A stretch of 64,000 nucleotides of DNA from Cristatella mucedo (lineage: Eukaryota; Bryozoa; Phylactolaemata; Cristatellidae). The first letter of the stretch is position 1, and the number at the start of each line of letters is the position of its first letter. The notes under the pieces were generated by a model. The model was given only the letters and a program-made list of their open reading frames with translations, searched no databases and had not been told where the DNA came from. The DNA lies in NCBI GenBank assembly GCA_009760855.2, contig WPIO01000035.1, positions 3,683,001-3,747,000 on the forward strand. The letters run 5' to 3'. The translations under genes were made by a program, and so were the position numbers. Positions 46,806-57,890 of the stretch are shown here, piece by piece.

Positions 46806-48519
46806 TATACTGCAGTGGCCATGAACTCCCACTAAGACTGCCTGCTACCAGCTCATAATCAAATGTTATGCAAACCAAATGCGTTGTCGAAATTATTATA
46901 TGGGTATTGAGTCGCTTGTCGTGGTCTCTGCACCATGAGACATCCAAATTCAACAGTAGAAGGGAAGGGCCATGAACATTCTTGCAGTCCTCATTTATGT
47001 GTAACAGTACCTGCAATTGCACTGGTTTTGCTTTAACAATTTTGCTATTATCATCTTCCCTTATTGAAGACAGAATACCAATATTTTCTGCCTCACCCAC
47101 AAAGGCATGATTCCTGTTACCTAAAGATTATACGTATATAAGATAACCTAAGTCAGGTTAGTTGGTATGATTGCAATCAAGTGGTATGTCTTCACTAGAA
47201 AATAGTGAGGGGTAATACACAACGGCCACCCTGACAAAGTGAGAGCATCACCCCGCCCCCACCTCCTTGCCGATTCTAGTTGCAAGATTGGCAGCTGGTG
47301 GCCCACTTTAGAGAGCTTAACCACGGCATCAAACGTGAGATACCTATCCAGGCTAGTCAAGGCCCGTCAACGCTGCTTGGCTCCGTGAGTGCTCTGTGCG
47401 ACAGCTTGCTTGCTTCAAAACATGTTGGAGATGACTCCGAACGCTTGGCAAGAAGACAGCTCTAGCACAAAGTCGTCCTCGTCCAGCAGTGTCATCTACA
47501 GCTGATCTGCCGAGGACCAACTCTTCACAGTCGACTAAACGGCAGATGGTAGACGGTAGACTGCTTACTGCGGTCAAGGTAATACGGTACTAGGGTGCTA
47601 ATAATAGAACAATATACGCCACTAGGGTACTAATAGTAGACTAACACCACTCGGCGCCAGTAGAGCACATCTCGTTGCTCGAAGCTGGCATCGGCGTCGT
47701 AAGCAAAGCCTGCTGCAGGTCTCAAGCTACTTCCACGATGGCCACCTCTGAGTGGCAATAAGGTATGGGGTATTTGCAGGTGCTCTTTAAAAACCTCGGA
47801 CGACCGATTGGCACTGCCGCGAAGAAAAGACTATTTGTTGAACTTGCCAAAGGTTTCTCTGAAACTGACCGATGTGTTTTCTGCGATTTTCGTTACCTTC
47901 TCGTAATCTGCTCTCGAAGGGTTAGCAACCTCTGCAGTATTCCTTGCACTGAGAGGTTCGTCCTCGTCTTCGGTCGCCTAAATGTCCATGGCCCCCTCCC
48001 CATGTGTCGCACCTGTCGCTGCCCTAAGCTTGGGGTTGTATCGCCGAGAGCTCTGCGCTGCTCAGCTTAACGTCGAAGTCGAGTCCTTGACTGCCCCGAA
48101 GGTCAACCCGCTCATCCATCACGAATTACTGACTGCAAGGCCCCTACTTCGAATGCCAACGGGATCTGACAGTAGCCCGAGCTCTTCGGGGCCATCTCGC
48201 TATTAGAGGACAGACGACAGCGTGGGTCGTTGCCGCAGAATGCGTCGCGAATCCCGCGGTCCGGAGCATGCCAACCACCCATCTCCCCCCCCCCAGGTAG
48301 TCGTGACACGGCCCCTATGCAAATAATTTTGATGAGTTCATATCGCACTGGCAGGCCAGAAGTAATTAAAATAATTAAATCGGTGAGATATTCATTCATA
48401 CGTTGACGTCCGAGCATGACTGCATCTGCCGTACACACTTAGCATGCGAAAAGTGACTGCGGTTGCGGCACGAGACTCGGCAGCCGCCTAAACGAGGTGC
48501 TTCATTTAATTTCGTCACT
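46806..48519. other. Unassigned DNA leading into the GC-rich domain
   Basis: No gene is supported. A 101-codon plus-strand frame at 47,765-48,070 is Cys-containing but has no recognised motif or splice support. Confidence 0.35.
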
Positions 48520-49097
48520 AGGGTAAGTGACGTCTCACCGTGCCGACGTGGCTGCTGAGTAACGACCGACCGGTCGCTCGCCGTCGCTCTCCTGCGCAGC
48601 TGCGGCAGAGGCCGCGCCGGAGAGCGACGAGTTATCGACCTCCTCGCGAGGGAAAAGGGATATGGAGCTCTTCAAGAGCGCGCGAGCGCAAGCTGGCGAG
48701 AGATCTTCGGAGAAGGAGAGAGAGAGAGAGAGAGAGGGCGCTCTCAGCGGTCGACTCGTGCTCCCGTCGTATTTCGCCGGCAATCCGTCTGCCGCCGCCG
48801 CCGCCGCAGCGGACGCGATTCCACGGGCGAACGGCAGGCAGGCCGGCTGGCCAGCTCGAGTAACTCTCACTCTCGGCGGCGGCGACAGCTGCCGAGGCAC
48901 TCGCCCACCCACCCTGCGTCACATCTCGGGGCGCGGCAGGAGGTTGGCGAGCGCGCGAAGTGCTCTGTCGCGGCGTAGAGGAAGGACGACGGCGGCGCCG
49001 GCGGCGCCGGAGAACCCTAACCGCGCGACTTGTTGACGCGAATTCCTGTGTCGATAGCGCTTGTGTACTTAACGGGCCAGTGCTAAGAGGAGATAGA

Positions 49098-49123
49098 CGC
49101 CGGCCGCGCAGTCGCGGCCGGCG
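49098..49123. other. Perfect 11-bp hairpin, 4-nt loop CAGT
   Basis: CGCCGGCCGCG, loop CAGT, CGCGGCCGGCG. Same geometry as the hairpin at 56,630-56,655. Confidence 0.85.
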
Positions 49124-50296
49124 GCGCGTGCGAGCGTTCAACGAAGCACCGCCGCCTCTGGCCTCTGACCCCCGCCGGCGCGAAAGGAGCGCGCGACCTC
49201 GGAGACCTCGCGACCTCGCGCGACCTCGGTGAGCCATCGTCTAACCGGTCCCTCTTCCCCCCCCCCCCGCCGCCGCATCTTCTCGTCCCCCTGCCGGGTG
49301 CCGTCCCGTGGAGCGGCTGCTTACCACGGTCTGGGGTGGCTGACAGGGTAAGACCATGCTTTCCGAGCTAGACCGCCGATGCGGGCGGCGATGCCAATCG
49401 GCGGCACCAGTCGCAGCTGCGGCGGCTGGGGCGGCGCGAGTGAAAAGAACGAGACGCCGCGCGACTCGGGCGCTGGCGCACTGGCGCCGACCGGCAGCGG
49501 GACATAAATCACCGATAGCTGATGAAAGGTCCGATCATTAAGCGTAATGAACTTTTTTTTATCGCACTCTTGTCTGCCGAGGTACTTAACTCTGCGGAAT
49601 TAGATGCTTGCTGCTGAGCCGCAAGTGCCAACTCAACTCTCCCTCCCCCTCCCTTCCCGACCGGCCATCCGCGAGCCGGAGAGGTGACTACAGCCGCCTG
49701 CATGGCAGCGCCTGGGTGCTTTACCGATGATTGCGGCGCCTAGGCGCTTTACGGCTGCACGATGGCGCCGGGGCGCATTAGCGCGCGTTCAGGACGCCCT
49801 CGCAGATCCACCTCGCAGTCCGCTCCCCCCATCCTCCTCCTCCTCCTTCTCCCGCGACGCGCCCTCACAGTTCGATCGCCCGCCGTCGGGCAGCTGCGAC
49901 GCCGGGCTGGCTGATTTTGTAACAGCAGGGTGGGCGCGCGCGAGAGGGAGCGCCTCGTGGAGCAAAATGACGTCCGACAAAAGAAAAATTAACGAGGCGC
50001 GCGGAGGCGGAGCGAGTTGGCAAGCAGGACGCGTTTTTCTCTTTCAGCTGCTGTTGACTGAGAAGCGAGGTAGCGAGTAAACTAACTTAATTAGGGAAGA
50101 TATACAATGGCAAGGAGGCACCGGTTGTTATTGTCGCATACAAAGCGACCCATCGCTGCCGTAGATGTTGGTGACCCACCCGAGGCTACCCTCTCCGAAG
50201 GACAGCGAGATGCCGTCTGTAATGCCGTCGCTCGCACGGTGCGCCACTCGGCGCTGGAATCGCGGCGCCCCGTTCGGCGGCCGCAGCGTCGAACGC

Positions 50297-50324
50297 GACG
50301 ATCGGCGCTGCAGCGCCGATCGTC
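50297..50324. other. Perfect 28-bp palindrome
   Basis: The left arm GACGATCGGCGCTG is directly followed by its exact reverse complement CAGCGCCGATCGTC, with no loop bases. Confidence 0.9.
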
Positions 50325-50772
50325 TTCGGCGCGCCTCCTGTCAAACGCGGCCGCCGCCCGCCCGCCTTCAAAGGCGACCGGACGAGCAGCTGACGACTAG
50401 CGGCAGCGGCGGCTGCAGCGAGGTCGGCCTCGTGCCGCCTTAATCGCCCTTCGCAGACGCTTCCTGGCGCCGCCGGCCGCGGCCGCAAACGGTGCTTTCT
50501 GGCGAGCCGCGGCGAGGCGGGCTCGGGCGCGAGGCAGCAGCCGCCGACGAATCGGCTGGCCGAACCCTAGCCGCAGCAGCCGCCGGGCCGTCTTCGCCTC
50601 GGCCCGCCGGCGGCTGCGGCTACGCTAGCAAATGCGGCGCTCTCCGCTCGACGAGCGCTCCGCTCCCTCCAGAGCGGACTTGGCAGCTCGAGCGCACGGG
50701 CGAGCGGCGCCGCGCGGTCACGACGCGCGCTCGCGACCGCAACGGCCTCGAGCCGCGAGCACTCCGCGCCGC

Positions 50773-50800
50773 GCGCGACTGCCGCCGGCGGCAGTCGCGC
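50773..50800. other. Perfect 28-bp palindrome
   Basis: The left arm GCGCGACTGCCGCC is directly followed by its exact reverse complement GGCGGCAGTCGCGC, with no loop bases. Confidence 0.9.
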
Positions 50801-50813
50801 CGCGCGTGCGCTT

Positions 50814-50841
50814 GCCGATCGATGGCGTGCCAGCGATCGGC
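50814..50841. other. 8-bp inverted repeat
   Basis: GCCGATCG and CGATCGGC are separated by 12 nt. It lies 13 bp from the 28-bp palindrome at 50,773-50,800. Confidence 0.7.
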
Positions 50842-51242
50842 GAGCGAAGGCGAGGCGCCGGGCGCGCATTCGCTCACCCGCCATCTCGACCGCAAGGAGA
50901 AAACCGCTCGACAGCAACTGCAGCACCGCTGCCGCCGTCGTCGTCGTCGTCGCGAAGGTGCTCAGAAGGCGCGAAAGCCTAGCGCCTTCGGCGCCGTCCC
51001 GTCGCATGACCGCTCTCAGCCGCCTCTGCCGCTGCCGCTACAGGTTCCAGCCGCCGACGTCCGGCGGCCAGTGCCGAGGTGCGCTCGCAAATCCAGCCAG
51101 CCACCGGCGTATCGCTCGCGTCGCTGCTCGCTGGCGCGCGATATTCCCTCGAGCGAGCTCAGCGCAGCAGCCGCGCGCCGCCGAGGGAGCGAGGCATTGA
51201 CACCGCGTAATCGTGAATGGCAACGAGCCGTCGTGGGGGCGT

Positions 51243-51303
51243 GGTCTAGCGGACCAGGCTAACGTGTGCTCGCGCGTGTCGTATCTGGCAAATCCGCTAG
51301 ACC
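51243..51303. other. 11-bp inverted repeat with 39-nt spacer
   Basis: GGTCTAGCGGA at 51,243-51,253 pairs exactly with TCCGCTAGACC at 51,293-51,303. Inside, CCAG and CTGG can extend the pairing. The left arm resembles a tRNA box A (GTGGTCTAGCGGACCAGGC), but no box B follows. Confidence 0.7.
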
Positions 51304-51504
51304 CCCGACATCGGCGGCGCGGCAGCGCTGCGGCGGCGGAGGCGGAGCGCCAAAGGTTGACTAGTAGCTCCCAGCGTCCCTAGCGGTCTCGGGTAATCTC
51401 CATGCCGCCTCTCGGCGTACACGCGATAGTAGGATGAGACGACCACCTGCCGACGCTGCCGTCCGCGTGTACGCAGAGCGCTGCTTCGCGTCGGCGCGAA
51501 GTAC

Positions 51505-51565
51505 AGCCTAGAACAAGGTTCAGTTCTCTGAGAGCGTCGTGCATAATGTGTCGTCGTTATAATTG
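51505..51565 (+). mobile_element. Solo LINE/SINE tail in the GC-rich block
   Basis: TACAGCCTAGAACAAGGTTC, then AGTTCTCTGAGAGCGTCGTG and an AT-rich end resemble the LINE 3' terminus. No head or coding part is attached. Confidence 0.45.
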
Positions 51566-52270
51566 CATCATTACTGCAGTCTCATATTGAACGCTTGCGT
51601 TTCGCCGAGGAGCCCAGCAGTTCTCGCGGCGGCGCGGCCGCTAGCCCCACGGCGGCGGAGAGCACAGCGTTCCCGCACGAAGACGCCGGGTGCGTCAAGC
51701 AAGAGACGGGGCAGCGTGACCAGAGCGCACCGACATCGGCGACGACGGCTTAGCGCGTCCGGCGCTAGCTCGGCTTGCGGCTCCGCGCCGACGCCGCCGA
51801 CGCCGCTGCCGCCGCCGCCGCTGGCCGTACTAGCAAGCAGCTCGAAGTATTCAGAGGCCTCGCTGTCCGCTCGTGCGGCTACAGTTTCGCAGGCTCTTCT
51901 TCGCGAGATTCCGTGCGCAGACGAGTTGAGGCCTCTGCTTTCGCGCGCCGAACCGCAAATCGCCGCAGGGAGCGCCGCTAGCGCCGACGCCGGCCATCGC
52001 TGCGACGCGAGCGCAGCCACTGGCGAAGCGCCGCAACGGAGCAACTTCCTGAGCCTCTCCGCGAAATCGACGGCCGAGGCCGAGCAGCAGTAATTGACGT
52101 ACTCGCTCGCACAAATCTAGAGCGCTCGAGCGCCCTCTGCAACGTGGACGCTAGAAGATGGACGCTTTGACGGCTCCCCGGCGACTGCAGTGCAAGCTTT
52201 CCGTTAGAGAATCGCTCTTGCCGCGTCATCTTCGGAGAAGCGGTCGAGGCGTCCGTCCCTCGCTCAAGTT

Positions 52271-52311
52271 AAAATGGCGACCAGCCATTTTGCCCTAAAG
52301 ACGAAAACGGT
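52271..52311 (+). promoter_or_regulatory. Palindromic YY1-like ATGGC pair before a splice-donor-like site
   Basis: AAAATGGC and GCCATTTT form a perfect 8-bp inverted repeat around GACCA (52,271-52,291). AAAATGGCG matches the general YY1 motif on both strands. The same bases form an ATG followed by 12 open codons ending at AACGGTAAGC, a donor-like site. The position at the 3' edge of a CpG-rich block fits a promoter-proximal first exon. This is inference from motifs only. Confidence 0.3.
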
Positions 52312-52375
52312 AAGCTTTTTTCCGAGTGTCATAAAAAAGCGCCTCAGCTGTGTGGCACCCTATCCATAATCATAA

Positions 52376-52463
52376 TCTCTACCGTAGAGCTTAAACTCTA
52401 CCTATAGCTTAATCTTCATCCTAGAGCTTAATCTCTATCCTAGAGCTTAATCCCCATCCGAGC
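52376..52463 (-). repeat. 19-bp tandem amplification within a SINE-A tail
   Basis: Four and a half units of TCTCTATCCTAGAGCTTAA (plus strand) with small differences. The unit is the SINE/LINE tail motif GATTAAG-CTCT, so the expansion happened inside the tail of the SINE-A copy that ends at 52,540. Confidence 0.8.
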
Positions 52464-52540
52464 GCTTTCCACGCCACGAGGCTTGAGCGCACGACCTCGG
52501 TCACTGAAGGACAGCGCCGTAGCCGTAGGCCGAGTCAGGG
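52376..52540 (-). mobile_element. SINE-A copy with expanded tail
   Basis: On the minus strand, box-A-like GGCCTACGGCTACGGCGCTG (about 52,513-52,532) and box-B-like GAGGTCGTGCGCTCAAGCC (52,479-52,497) are followed by GTGGAAAGCGCTCGGATGGG. The GATTAAGCTCTAGGATAG tail motif then repeats in tandem. The head is GC-shifted relative to other copies, matching its surroundings. Confidence 0.62.
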
Positions 52541-54137
52541 TCGAGATAGCCCAAGCTGACTTCGAGGACTTCGCGGTCGGCGAGCGAAATCTGCTGCCCG
52601 AGCCGAGACGCGCGCCATCGATAAGTAGCCGCAGGCGGTGCTAATCGCCGCAGCCGACATAGTATTTGCATTACCTATTCGCTTTGTCGAGGGCCCGAAT
52701 AAAGGTTAATTCTTTCGGCGGATGTGGCGCGCAAGCGAAGCGCACCTGACGACCTGTGTCTCAGACAATCGTCTAGGGAGCCGAATAATAATAAGAAGAG
52801 GTCTTTTTGGATAGCCCTCGGAGAAATAAATCGCTATCCGGACTCTTTAAAACTCACTGCAAGAGCAGCAAAAACCAACGATAAAGGTATACACGCTCTC
52901 CGGCTGAGACGAATAACCACAAACACACAACTATCGAGCTTCGACCAGCTTACAATTGTACGCATTAAGGCGCTCAGTGCCGCTGGTTAGTAGGATTTCT
53001 CGTTACTAGCTTGCACTGAAACGTGAGCACTTAGACGGGCAAAGGCTGGAGTCATGTAAGAGCGGTAAAGGGTCAACCCTTCGCCGCCAGCCCGCCCACT
53101 CACTTTTTAATAACCCTTTCACCAAACCCAGCAGGGGGGGGGGGAGATCGCGTGCGCGTTCGCTCGCTCGCCTCGGCTTGCCGGTGGTCCAGACCATCCC
53201 GCGTCGCACCGAACGTTCCACGCGCGCGATGGAGAAACACGACGCGCATGGGCTGCAGACCGGGATGGCTGCGGTAGGCATCGCGCGGCTGCGGGCTGCG
53301 GCCCAGGTGGCGACTGGGTGGTCCGGCCCGCGCCCGCGCCAGCCAGGGTAACGAGGTCGCCCTATTATTGGGCGGAGCGGACGTCGCGCCGAACCGCGCG
53401 TACGGTCGCCGACGCCGTAGCGTCAGCCATTAGGGCTACTGCCGACCAGTGGCGCTAGCGTGCGGGCTGGACTAGGGAGCATATCCGCGCTCTCCAAAAC
53501 CAGACCGTAGGTGGCGCCCCATTGCAAGCGAGCGGTGCCGATATATAGTACGCGCGGAGCTAGGCATGACGGTGAATCGGCGAGCTGATCGGCTGAAGCG
53601 CAGCGGCCAAACGCCGCCAGCACTAGCCGCTGCCGCTGCTCGTCGCTTCGGGATGCGAATTGTCTACGCTGGGCTCGAAGCTGAGCGAGCTTTGTTTTTA
53701 TGGCCTGCCATTGGGGGTGGAGGACGCTTCCGGTGGTGCGACCGTAGTGTCACCTTGCCTGGCCGGAGGTCTGTCGCTGGATGACTTTTCCATCTCGCCT
53801 GGGGCTGCTCGTTTAGATGTTGGCAACTTGTAGCGCTGCAGCGGCTATGGACATGCAGCCCAACGGGCAGTCGTGCTGTTCGAGTACGCAAAATAGCTTC
53901 TTCGCTCTCTTCAAGCTAGCTTATGAATTGCAAATTGTAGAAACTGCAACGTGAATGACCGCACTTTTTTGAAGACTACCCAGAGGCAATGAGAAGAGTT
54001 GTATTGATTTTAATTCGAAAACGCACACAGCGAGTGTTGTCCGAGTTTCGCACGGACTGAGTGCGATGTTAAAATCTTCGCCAATTAGATAGGTTCTGGT
54101 ATGGACAGGAATCGAATGAGTAGTTGAAATCGCCGAG
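52541..54137. other. Mixed GC-rich and ordinary DNA, no gene
   Basis: GC-rich from about 53,020 to 53,900, with a G12 homopolymer near 53,131. Open frames lack support. Confidence 0.4.
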
Positions 54138-54440
54138 CATCTAAAGAGCTATTTCAAACCTAAAAACACACCTATTTAGAACAGCATTTAGTGGGTCCCT
54201 GTGATTCGTCCTTGATGTGCTTATGCGTGCTGACACTGTGCATGCTGCCACTAACCACATTCGCATGCTGACCCTGTGCATGTCACCCCTAACCATATTA
54301 TTCATTTTGTTTGTTTTTCAAGCATGATTTTACTTACCATTCAATTGCATTTTACTTTGCTGCAAATGTAAAGCGCCTAGAGAGATTACGTTCTCTGAGG
54401 GCGCTTTATCAAGTGAATTACTAATTTTTTATTATTCAGG
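54138..54440 (+). mobile_element. LINE copy M, 3' UTR only
   Basis: From AAAACACACCTATTTAGAAC (54,163) it carries the whole young-type 3' UTR, TGGGTCCCTGTGATTCGTCC through AAATGTAAAGCGCCTAGAGA and GGGCGCTTTATCAAGTG, with a short T/A-rich end. A diverged 25 bp before 54,163 may still be LINE. It begins almost exactly where copy L at 58,862-59,486 breaks off. Confidence 0.85.
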
Positions 54441-55630
54441 AAGGGGCGTGTCATTATTTTGAAAATGTAACGCTTTTTTAAAAACTTTGAGTGATTGTCT
54501 GGCTTTCTTTTAGAGCCGAGTAGCTTTGATTTACAAAGTTTGCCGTACAATTTACAGAAACTCGTAATCATGAGCTCAATATCATACTTTCGACCGATGT
54601 AAGCGTATTAAAGCAAATTAGTTTACCGCGTTCTGGTAATTTATCATCATAACTTGGAATTGCATTTATTACTTGTTAGTCTTTCAGTAGGTAACGTTCC
54701 AAAAAACTTCTATATTTAAACTATTCTTTAGACAATTCTGCCCTGGGGGCGACGACAGGGCCGCCGCCCAAGGCAGAAGAAGAGGCTTATCGCTTCGGGC
54801 TGCTGGGTCTGCCAAGCTGGGGGCTGCGTTAGTTGCACCGGCGGCTAGTAACCTGCAAACTAGTTGTGATCGTGCGTAACTATTATCGCTTCGTTATCGT
54901 AGTTCAAATATATTTTTAGATGCTATTTCTCTTTCTCAATTCGGTGAATTATGCATTAGCAAAGGAAAAGCGCCCCGGAGCCGACGCGGAGCCGAGGCCA
55001 CCAGCTGAGACCACCCTCGATTGGTCTTCCTAGCACTGTCTCCAACCGCTCAGCGTGCTCTCCCTCAAGCATTACTGCGAATCTCTCTAACTTTGTGGTC
55101 ATCACGTCTGCTCTAACTCCGGCGGCCCTGCTGAATGCTTGTCTTTAGAATCCTCACTCAATGTGCAATAAACCCTAGTAATAAGCGAATTCGTTCTGAA
55201 AAAAGTCTCGACCTGCTCGCCTTGACCAAAACTTGACTAGAGTCGTTAAACTGCCTAACAATTAAAGACGAGACCCCGTTAGATTTTCCTTCTTTCACAA
55301 CCCTAAATCAATTAAACCTTTAATTGGACTCGCTAATAGCACGCGCTCAAACTTGGATTTTAAGCATTTTGCAGTAGCCTCGAAGAAGTCTTTCGGATAT
55401 GCCGTCTTGAATATACTATTTCGAATAAACGAGTCCATCCCTAAGATGGCAGCACCACCCCCCTGAAAATCTGTCCCTCAATTCCATGCAGTTCCTCAAT
55501 GTCTGCATTCAAGGAGGTCAGAAGTGACCTCGTCCTAAAGTTCATATCTCAATCAAAGATGACTACTCCTCTGGATCCTATTCCCAATGTTCTTCTTTTA
55601 CGTTGCATTGATCTGCTGCTGCCATGAATA
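54441..55630. other. Unassigned AT-richer DNA
   Basis: No gene or recognised repeat was seen. Confidence 0.4.
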
Positions 55631-56629
55631 ACTAACATCATAAATAGGAGAGGGCACGGAGCGCTGCAGAAGAGAGACAGCGATGAGCGTCGGGTGTGCC
55701 GGATACCTCTGCTCGTGAGCCGCCAATTGATGGCGTCGACGTAGTCCGTCCTTTAGAAACCGAGGAGCTTAGCGCCTCGTGCTTTTTCCAGTGCCCCCTC
55801 CCCTTCACAGCGGCTCTTGCTCTGCCGGCCGGCTGGCGCGCGCCCAGCGCCGTCCTTGATTCATCCGTTCGAGGCCACTTTGCATTCGCTGCATTGAGCG
55901 TCGCGCGAGCCGAGTCGATGGCCTCTAGCTGCGAACGGGCGCCGCCGCCGCCGCCGCGGCGCAGCTTTCTTGCGTGTGGCAGAGCTGGCCGCAGAGGAGC
56001 TATCCACTCTCGCCGATCGCGCAGGCGGAGACGGCGGACGATCTGGCGACAAACTGCGAGCGCACGGGCGAAACCAAACGCCAACAACCAGTCGACCGTC
56101 AATCGCGACGGGCACGCTCTGCCAGTCGCCTCTCGGAAGTCGGCCGCTATTTGCTGAAGTGGCCGACCAAGAAAATAAAGCGGCCAAGTGATGTTAAAAA
56201 TTCCTGGTTTCTGACTTTTTCATTGACTGCGTTAGGTTTTCATCAGAGGCCGGCAGCTGAGAAGCTCGCAGCGTCGGAGGACACAGCGGTAGTACGAGCG
56301 GTCGGTGACTCGGTTTTGCGGACATGCATCGCTGAGCTGCGTTGAGGCTCCGCTTACAGGCTCTCGCACGTTGGCTCGCTGTATCGGTACATTTCGAGCC
56401 CATCTATGCAGTGGCAGCTCGCCCGTTCGCAGGTTCATTCACAATGACCACAGTGCAGCGCGATGCTCCGCTGGGTATCGCCGGAAGCCAGGCGAGCACG
56501 CTTTCAGTCTCTTAGCTTACGCGACGGCGCTAGAGCAAGTGTGCTACCGCAAACAGCGTCAGCGGTCTTAGCCCGGAAGTGAGGTGCTCGTACTCGGGCA
56601 GCCAGATCGCGGGATCGAGTAGTGCTCCG

Positions 56630-56655
56630 AGCGAGCAGTCCAGCGACTGCTCGCT
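56630..56655. other. Perfect 11-bp hairpin, 4-nt loop CAGC
   Basis: AGCGAGCAGTC, loop CAGC, GACTGCTCGCT. Confidence 0.85.
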
Positions 56656-56876
56656 ACAAGTGGCGGTGGTGAGAGCCGTTAGCGTGTGGCCTCAGCCGCT
56701 ACGTGCACGAGGTCGTTTGATCAGCTGACCTTCACTTTGCTGCTGTCTTTTTCAAGCGCCAGCCGACGCTGTTCGCGAACGCTAGCGCATCGCCTCGTCG
56801 GAGCTGGGTGAAGAGTTCGCTTGAGCGAGGAAGACTTCGGCTTCCGCCCATCTGGGCGGGCGCTGCCGCACCGAGC

Positions 56877-56898
56877 GCGCCAACCGTTGGCGCTTTTT
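56877..56898 (+). other. 8-bp hairpin followed by T5
   Basis: GCGCCAAC, one centre base, GTTGGCGC, then TTTTT. The shape resembles an intrinsic terminator. In a eukaryotic context it is more likely one more member of the palindrome-rich pattern. Confidence 0.5.
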
Positions 56899-57607
56899 GG
56901 GGCTGTTTGGACGCGGTTGCAAGTACGGCGACCGAGCTGCTTAACGTAGAATGGAGCGCGAGATGGCGAGCAGCGACGGCGCCAGTGCGTCTCGACGCGC
57001 TTCCCGACGACGCATTATGGACGCAGCATTTTCTCTGTCTTGCTGCGACAGCGAGAAATAGCTGCCGCTCCGCCTGAGCAACCTTATAGCGCCCGTGCAA
57101 GTGCGATAAAGCAGCAGGCATCTTGTTTTTCTCAGAAGGATTGCAACGCTGAGCAGCCGGATGAGGCTGGCGTCTTTACGCTTCGATTGTACTGCCGCGC
57201 ATTGGTTTACGGATATTTTAACGACTGTTGGATCAGCTAAGCAAGAGACTCAGCGCAATGACATGACAACGCTACGGCCGTCGCACCGAAGCTCGCGATT
57301 CAAGGCGACTGCCCCAGCGCGATACTTGCGGGCGAAGCAGCAGCTAGAAGTCCAGGAAGAAATCTCATGCGAAAAACGAAATGGGTGTGCCGGTCTCTCT
57401 TTAAATTGCTGAAGGCGGCTTTCACGTTGTAAAGAGAATAAGGAGGAGAATGTAGTGTTATGTATCTCTGTCTGTAACTCCACAAAGCCATATAAGAGTA
57501 TGTGGGTGTGACGCAGGAGAGTTTTGTATAGCTCACTCACAGCCTATGTGGATTTTGGTTCGCATTCAGTAGCCAACAGACTTAATCTCATGCAACAAAG
57601 AGTAATT

Positions 57608-57700
57608 GGGAAGCATAGCAAAGTCAGAAAAGCAGTTGAGGTAGTGGGAAGCATAGCAGAGTCAGGAGAGCAGTGGAGGTAGTGAGTAGCATGGAAGTAG
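57608..57700 (+). repeat. 38-bp minisatellite, about 2.4 units
   Basis: GGGAAGCATAGCAAAGTCAG (unit 1) and GGGAAGCATAGCAGAGTCAG (unit 2), each ending GAGGTAGT. A partial third unit starts at 57,684. Confidence 0.8.
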
Positions 57701-57779
57701 CAGCTCAGGACCGATGAAAAGGATGAGCCATAGTCAGCAGCAGGAGAGTAGTTGTCGATAGAGGATAGTAGAGAAGGAT

Positions 57780-57890
57780 GAGATGAATTCGGAGTAGAAA
57801 GAGGAATTGGATGAGGAGAAAGAGGGATATGAGGTGGAAGAGGAGGAGAAGGAGGAAGAGGAGTTGGAGGAGAAGGAAGAGAGGCGGACT
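57780..57890 (+). repeat. GGA-rich purine tract
   Basis: Degenerate GAG/GGA units over about 110 bp on the plus strand. Confidence 0.75.

Larger units (their letters stand above)
48520..52300. other. GC- and CpG-rich block, CpG-island-like
   Basis: Composition changes abruptly to GC-rich sequence with undiminished CpG, including many GCCG/CGGC runs, over about 3.8 kb. Long frames, up to 256 codons at 50,492-51,262, are open on both strands at once. They encode Arg/Ala/Ser/Pro-rich nonsense, as expected of GC-rich DNA lacking AT-rich stop codons. The block is rich in short perfect palindromes. A promoter or CpG-island role is possible, but no transcript can be placed. Confidence 0.6.
55631..57430. 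other. GC- and CpG-rich block
   Basis: Similar in composition to the 48.5-52.3 kb block, with open frames on both strands up to 154 codons and none recognisable. Includes a (CGC)n run near 55,940 and the hairpins at 56,630-56,655 and 56,877-56,893. Confidence 0.5.

Noticed and set aside
47765-48070. 101-codon Cys-containing frame as a gene
   Set aside because: No family motif, splice context or promoter could be identified. It is kept only as an unassigned frame.
48317-48324. Octamer motif ATGCAAAT as a POU-factor site
   Set aside because: An 8-bp match is expected by chance in 64 kb and nothing else supports a regulatory element there.
48632-49237. 201-codon Arg-rich minus-strand frame
   Set aside because: GC-rich composition artefact that overlaps other open frames on both strands and has no recognisable motif.
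50492-51262. 256-codon open frame, the longest in the window
   Set aside because: Frames on both strands are open over the same GC-rich DNA. The product is Arg/Ala/Ser/Pro-rich without any domain or hydrophobic core pattern. Lack of stops is expected from composition.
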